A stretch of DNA of 30,989 nucleotides from Acanthaster planci. Lineage: Eukaryota; Echinodermata; Asteroidea; Valvatida; Acanthasteridae. The position numbers and the translations under genes are program-made. The stretch is taken from positions 184,574-215,562 of the forward strand of contig NW_019091562.1 of the NCBI RefSeq assembly GCF_001949145.1, given 5' to 3'. The notes beneath the pieces were generated by a model. That model had not been told where the DNA came from. It was given only the letters and a program-made list of their open reading frames with translations, and did not search any database. Positions 28,932 to 30,989 of this stretch are shown one piece after another (position 1 is the first letter of the stretch; each line of letters opens with the position of its first letter).

Positions 28932-30989
28932 AAAGGATTATGTATATAAATGAACAAGACACAGTAAAAATAAGGGAAATGAAAATCTGAATTCGCCACT
29001 GAACAGGAAACAGAAAATGCAGCGCAGCAGGTCGAAAAGATTCAGAGAGAATATCAACCGTAAACTGTTACGAGCGTTTCCCATTATGCTTGACGTAATA
29101 ATTCAATGTCACACCTCCATTTCTGTGTATATTTTGATCTATCGGTTTTTGAAGAATATACAGTTAATTTTATTGGAAATTCTTCTGAACAATTGACACT
29201 TTCTGAATAAGGTGACGTCACTAGAATGGTTTAAAATCGCGGCATGGAGTTTTTGTTACACAGCCGAACAGCTAGCAAGTGTTCCATCGCTTCTACGTTA
29301 TATCAAACCTCACTGTTCAACTTTTGACACAAGGTCCCCTATTTGGTTTTGAAGATTCTCGTTCATGTAAATATTGTATAGGAGATCTTGAAAATTAAGG
29401 TATTGGCTCTAAGAAAAGAAAATGCAAATTGTTTTTCTAAAATAATATTCATGTTAAGTAGTGTGCTAGTTTTTTAAATAATAATTGCTAGCCCTTTTTT
29501 GTGCTTTGTAGTTTTGAATTTCATGTCGATCGTTTAATCTTCTTGCTGTAGGCCTATTTCACCTGCAACCGTAAACTCAATTTTCTGTGATGAAAATGTA
29601 TATTATAATCCATGTAGTAGCCACGAGTCACTTGCCTGAACTAGATGAAAATATAACTGGACCACTTTGATATGGCATTGGCACTTTGTATTTATATTCC
29701 GTGCGTGTTTTCTGAGTTAATGGCATTGTTTTCACATAATTATTATTAAAGTATTTTTTGTAAATAGTAACTTATTTAGCCATACGTGTTTGTGATAAAG
29801 ACTTTGAATATATTGTTGTAATAGAATTACTGCACATAAAGGCAGGCCATCGTACGATAATACTACATTTTAACTGAGCCCTATTACCTCTAAAAAGATT
29901 AATTAAAATAAAAATAAATACACACCTTTCCGCAGAGGATTGTTACCATCTTTGCGTGGAAAGCCCCAAGGTAAACTAAAATGAGACTGGGTATGCATTA
30001 ACTTAGAGACAATGTAAAGTACCCTACATGAGTGTATTATGCGTATGGCTGGAAATGAATGAGCGAGGTCGCCCCTGCTCAGATTGCAGCCGAGCCGCGG
30101 GTAGTCTTGGTTCCAAGACTTTACTATCTGTGTTCATGTAATAATGAACGCTTTCGCGCAGAACATTTTACCAGTCAACTGAGGGCGCTATGTGATGGCC
30201 GATAGTGCAGGATTGTCGTAAGCGTAGGTAAGGCTGCATCTGAATTCGAATCTCTTGTCTAGAGCTAGGTCTAGGTCTTCGCTCCATAGGAATTGCGTGG
30301 AGACCTAGCCGTAGCTCTGGAAGCCCATGTCGGACACGGCCCAAAAAAAATTTTAAAAATCAAAATGGACTCTGGTTCAAAATGAAAGTTGCCACCGATT
30401 TATCTGGTTATTTGACGTGTTTACTTTGTCCTTTCTATATTACCCTTTCATTGTCAATGCCTGGTGACAACCACAGGTGTTCTGATATTATATACTACAT
30501 CTATTTGAGCACCGCATACAATGCGGAAGTCGTTAAAACTATGCCCCAAAATACGTCTTTTATTTATCAGGTATACGGTTGTCAATTTTATCCTATGATG
30601 GAGACACTTTTAGCTTCTCAGTTAAACTACTGCATACTTCAGTCACATACTATAACTCTGAAGGCCACGTGTCATGTATAATTGCAATGTTTTATGATGG
30701 GAATAACTATGAACTGTAAAGTATCTTGAATACAGCATCTGGCTGTGAATTTATGACTGCAAAATGAGACCAGCATTAATTCAATGTTATCTGTCAAGCA
30801 AATAGAGACAAGGCAAGCGAGGGAAGTTGGTTAAAATAACCCGTAATCGGTAGATGTGTCCAACCAACCGATTGTTTTGACACATACTTGCTACTTAGTT
30901 GCTGTTTTGTACCATTTTTGGTTGTTTTAATCAATCTCTTTTTCAGAGGGCATACCTTGCAGGAATCCGCCCTAATTTCACCTAGACAG
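28932..30989. other. AT-rich intergenic DNA, no supportable gene
   Basis: Multiple stops in all frames. A 99-codon plus ORF at 30382-30681 has no recognisable domain, signal or splice context. An acceptor-like TTTTTCAG near 30940-30947 could belong to a gene entering from the right, but this is not supportable. Confidence 0.5.
30261..30318. repeat. 18-bp inverted repeat (hairpin), probable MITE remnant
   Basis: AGAGCTAGGTCTAGGTCT at 30261-30278 pairs with AGACCTAGCCGTAGCTCT at 30301-30318 with two mismatches across a 22-nt loop. No outer terminal repeats were found. Confidence 0.6.

Noticed and set aside
30382-30681. 99-codon plus ORF near the right edge
   Set aside because: No signal, domain or splice signals; likely chance.

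Overview
This window looks like genomic DNA from a marine invertebrate animal, possibly an amphioxus or another invertebrate deuterostome. The evidence is an intron-rich gene with GT-AG introns, a multidomain extracellular protein, AT-rich intergenic DNA, many small palindromic transposons, a tRNA-derived SINE and a decaying Polinton-like element. The species is inferred from general character, not from a diagnostic marker. No rRNA, tRNA or CRISPR was seen.

Layout: 1-2500 is AT-rich DNA with no supportable gene. About 2559-7370 is the wreck of a Polinton/Maverick (adintovirus-like) element. On the minus strand it has a broken integrase and, upstream of that, a broken small membrane/coiled-coil gene. 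On the plus strand, running divergently, it has a broken major capsid protein, a packaging ATPase and three or four small accessory genes. No DNA polymerase B or protease was recognised and the ends were not found. 7400-15600 is intergenic and rich in mobile-element debris: a 186-bp MITE, a 463-bp hAT-type MITE with an 8-bp target duplication, a long imperfect inverted repeat with a SINE nested inside, and a CpG-rich promoter-like patch.

15657-27931 is one intact-looking plus-strand gene that I reconstructed as 16 coding exons. Every junction has GT-AG borders and compatible phase. The total is 2001 nt (666 residues plus stop). The predicted product is a type I membrane protein with, in order, a signal peptide, a CAP (CRISP/SCP/TAPS) domain, a Cys-rich hinge, an EGF-like unit, a ShK domain, two more EGF-like units on Pro/Thr-rich linkers, a SEA-like juxtamembrane region, one transmembrane helix and a 42-residue tail. 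Exons 5-10 are all symmetrical (phase 1-1), so the EGF and ShK modules could be skipped or shuffled without breaking the frame.

27932-30989 is the likely 3' UTR followed by AT-rich intergenic DNA with one strong hairpin. The two main objects of interest are the membrane-anchored CAP-EGF-ShK gene and the fossil Polinton with a recognisable capsid/packaging module.
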